In this document: positions 62,885 to 64,000 of the stretch, in pieces | Layout of the letters: every line of letters starts with the position of its first letter | Numbering within the stretch: the first letter of the stretch is position 1 | Origin: Autumnicola musiva | GTDB lineage: Bacteria > Bacteroidota > Bacteroidia > Flavobacteriales > Flavobacteriaceae | Assembly (NCBI RefSeq): GCF_031846585.1 | Contig: NZ_JAVRHK010000012.1 | Span: 1-64,000 of the forward strand | DNA: 64,000 nucleotides | Direction of reading: 5' to 3' | Translations under genes and position numbers: made by a program | Notes under the pieces: model-generated | The model's input: the letters and a program-made list of their open reading frames with translations, nothing else | Told to the model about the DNA's origin: nothing | The model's database searches: none

Positions 62885-63991
62885 ATGGAGTTTCCTCAGA
62901 ATAATATAAGATTCTCCCGAATCGATTCAGCAAAATTTTTCAGAACCTTAAATAAGAGGGTTAATTCCTACTTCAAGGAAAACAATATCAAAAAAACCGG
63001 AAACTGGAAGCTTCATATTAAAGCTGCGGTGATGTTTTCTATTTTTCTTACTCCCTATTTTATTATTATGACCCTTGATATTTCACAGTGGTGGATGCTT
63101 TTGCTTACCATTGTAATGGGAGCAGGAATGGCCGGCGTGGGCATGAATATAATGCATGACGGGAACCACGGCTCCTATTCTTCAAAAAAATGGGTAAATA
63201 AATTTATGGGCGGCACCATCTACGTTCTTGCAGGAAATGTCTATAACTGGCAGGTACAACACAATGTGCTTCACCACACTTACACCAATATACACGGGCA
63301 TGATGAAGATTTGGATGCAGGCAGGGTAATCCGCTTTTCCAAACACGCCAAGTGGGAGCGGTTTCATAAATTTCAACATTATTATTCAGTGTTTCTTTAT
63401 GGCCTGCTTACCTTCAACTGGGCCTTAACTGTAGATTTCAAGCAAACAAAACGTTACTTAAAAAGAAAACTGGCTTACGGAAAACTTCCAAATCCTGTTG
63501 CGCAATGGAGTATTATTGCCGTAACCAAATTAATTTATACCGCAGTTTGGATCGTTTTACCAATGATTATTCTTTCCATCGCCTGGTGGAAAATTTTAAT
63601 CGGTTTCTTTATAATGCATTACACGGCAGGTCTTATCCTGAGCATTGTTTTTCAATTAGCCCACGTTGTTAAAGAAACAGACATGCCTTTGCCAGACAAT
63701 ACAGGGTCTATGAAAAATACCTGGGCAATTCACCAATTATTTACCACTGTTAATTTTTCTACCAAAAACAAAATTGTAAACTGGTTCACCGGCGGACTTA
63801 ACCATCAGGTTGAACATCATATTTTCCCCAATATCAGTCATATTCATTACACACAAATTTCTAAAATTGTGAAAGAGACTGCCCGGGAATGTAATTTACC
63901 TTACAACGAATATAAAACCACACGCGCAGCTATAAAAGCCCATTTTCAGCATTTAAAGGAAATGGGCTCAAAGCCTGCAATATCCAGTTAA
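62885..63991 (+). CDS. Membrane fatty-acid (acyl-CoA/acyl-lipid) desaturase
   Basis: 368 residues from ATG at 62885. Hydrophobic segments at ~45-90 and ~200-255 surround the three His boxes of integral di-iron desaturases: H-D-G-N-H, H-N-V-L-H-H and H-Q-V-E-H-H. The last box with Q-V-E-H-H is typical of front-end or delta-type acyl desaturases, which introduce double bonds and adjust membrane fluidity. The N-terminus lacks a cytochrome b5 domain. Divergent from rsmG with its own promoter box. Confidence 0.93.
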   Translation: MEFPQNNIRFSRIDSAKFFRTLNKRVNSYFKENNIKKTGNWKLHIKAAVMFSIFLTPYFIIMTLDISQWWMLLLTIVMGAGMAGVGMNIMHDGNHGSYSSKKWVNKFMGGTIYVLAGNVYNWQVQHNVLHHTYTNIHGHDEDLDAGRVIRFSKHAKWERFHKFQHYYSVFLYGLLTFNWALTVDFKQTKRYLKRKLAYGKLPNPVAQWSIIAVTKLIYTAVWIVLPMIILSIAWWKILIGFFIMHYTAGLILSIVFQLAHVVKETDMPLPDNTGSMKNTWAIHQLFTTVNFSTKNKIVNWFTGGLNHQVEHHIFPNISHIHYTQISKIVKETARECNLPYNEYKTTRAAIKAHFQHLKEMGSKPAISS

Positions 63992-64000
63992 ATAATCAAT

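Overview
The window looks like a chromosomal segment of a marine-type Flavobacteriaceae (Bacteroidota, near Gramella or Salegentibacter by gene content). The reasons are AT-rich DNA, several promoters with the Bacteroidota -7 box TAnnTTTG, a Na+-NQR operon, DUF4293, DUF1599, DUF3667 and BT_3928-type proteins, a type IX secretion (T9SS) plug protein, and two giant T9SS-secreted surface proteins. The genus is inference, because no search could be run. Region 1 (1 to about 12.3 kb) is accessory DNA, read as the tRNA-Arg end of an integrated element that runs off the left edge. It holds a DnaC-like ATPase, a primosome-like protein, an excisionase-like HTH protein, an RteC regulator and a frameshifted tyrosine integrase next to tRNA-Arg(ACG). 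Its cargo is a same-strand peptide-export locus: a C39-peptidase ABC exporter, an HlyD adaptor (frameshifted and apparently shortened), a TPR-TM-AraC regulator (interrupted by one in-frame TAG), a 40-residue peptide with a GG-type leader, and a secreted S9 serine peptidase. This locus is the best candidate for an undescribed system. The window copy appears to be decaying: exporter, peptide and peptidase are intact, while adaptor and regulator are broken. Region 2 (12.3-34 kb) is core genome: clpS, prmA, tpiA, folP, cdaA (c-di-AMP synthesis), an MsbA-like exporter, truA, rho with a long disordered insert, tRNA-Gly(TCC), a ClpP paralogue, two convergent L,D-transpeptidases, gpmI, map coupled to a NUMOD4/HNH-type protein, and a methyltransferase. 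Region 3 (32.7-40.1 kb) is the Na+-NQR respiratory operon nqrABCDEF, followed by a small conserved gene and apbE, the flavin transferase expected to load FMN on NqrB and NqrC. Region 4 (40.2-45.5 kb) has a T9SS plug protein, DUF3667, apaG, an NRDE protein and pruA. Region 5 (45.7-62.1 kb) has two adjacent paralogous giant cell-surface proteins (3094 and about 2294 residues). They share a C-terminal LamG plus long module plus T9SS sorting domain and differ in their N-terminal repeat arrays. The first has five exact 240-bp tandem repeats with mosaic identity, and the second has an in-frame G8 tract. The window closes with rsmG and a fatty-acid desaturase.
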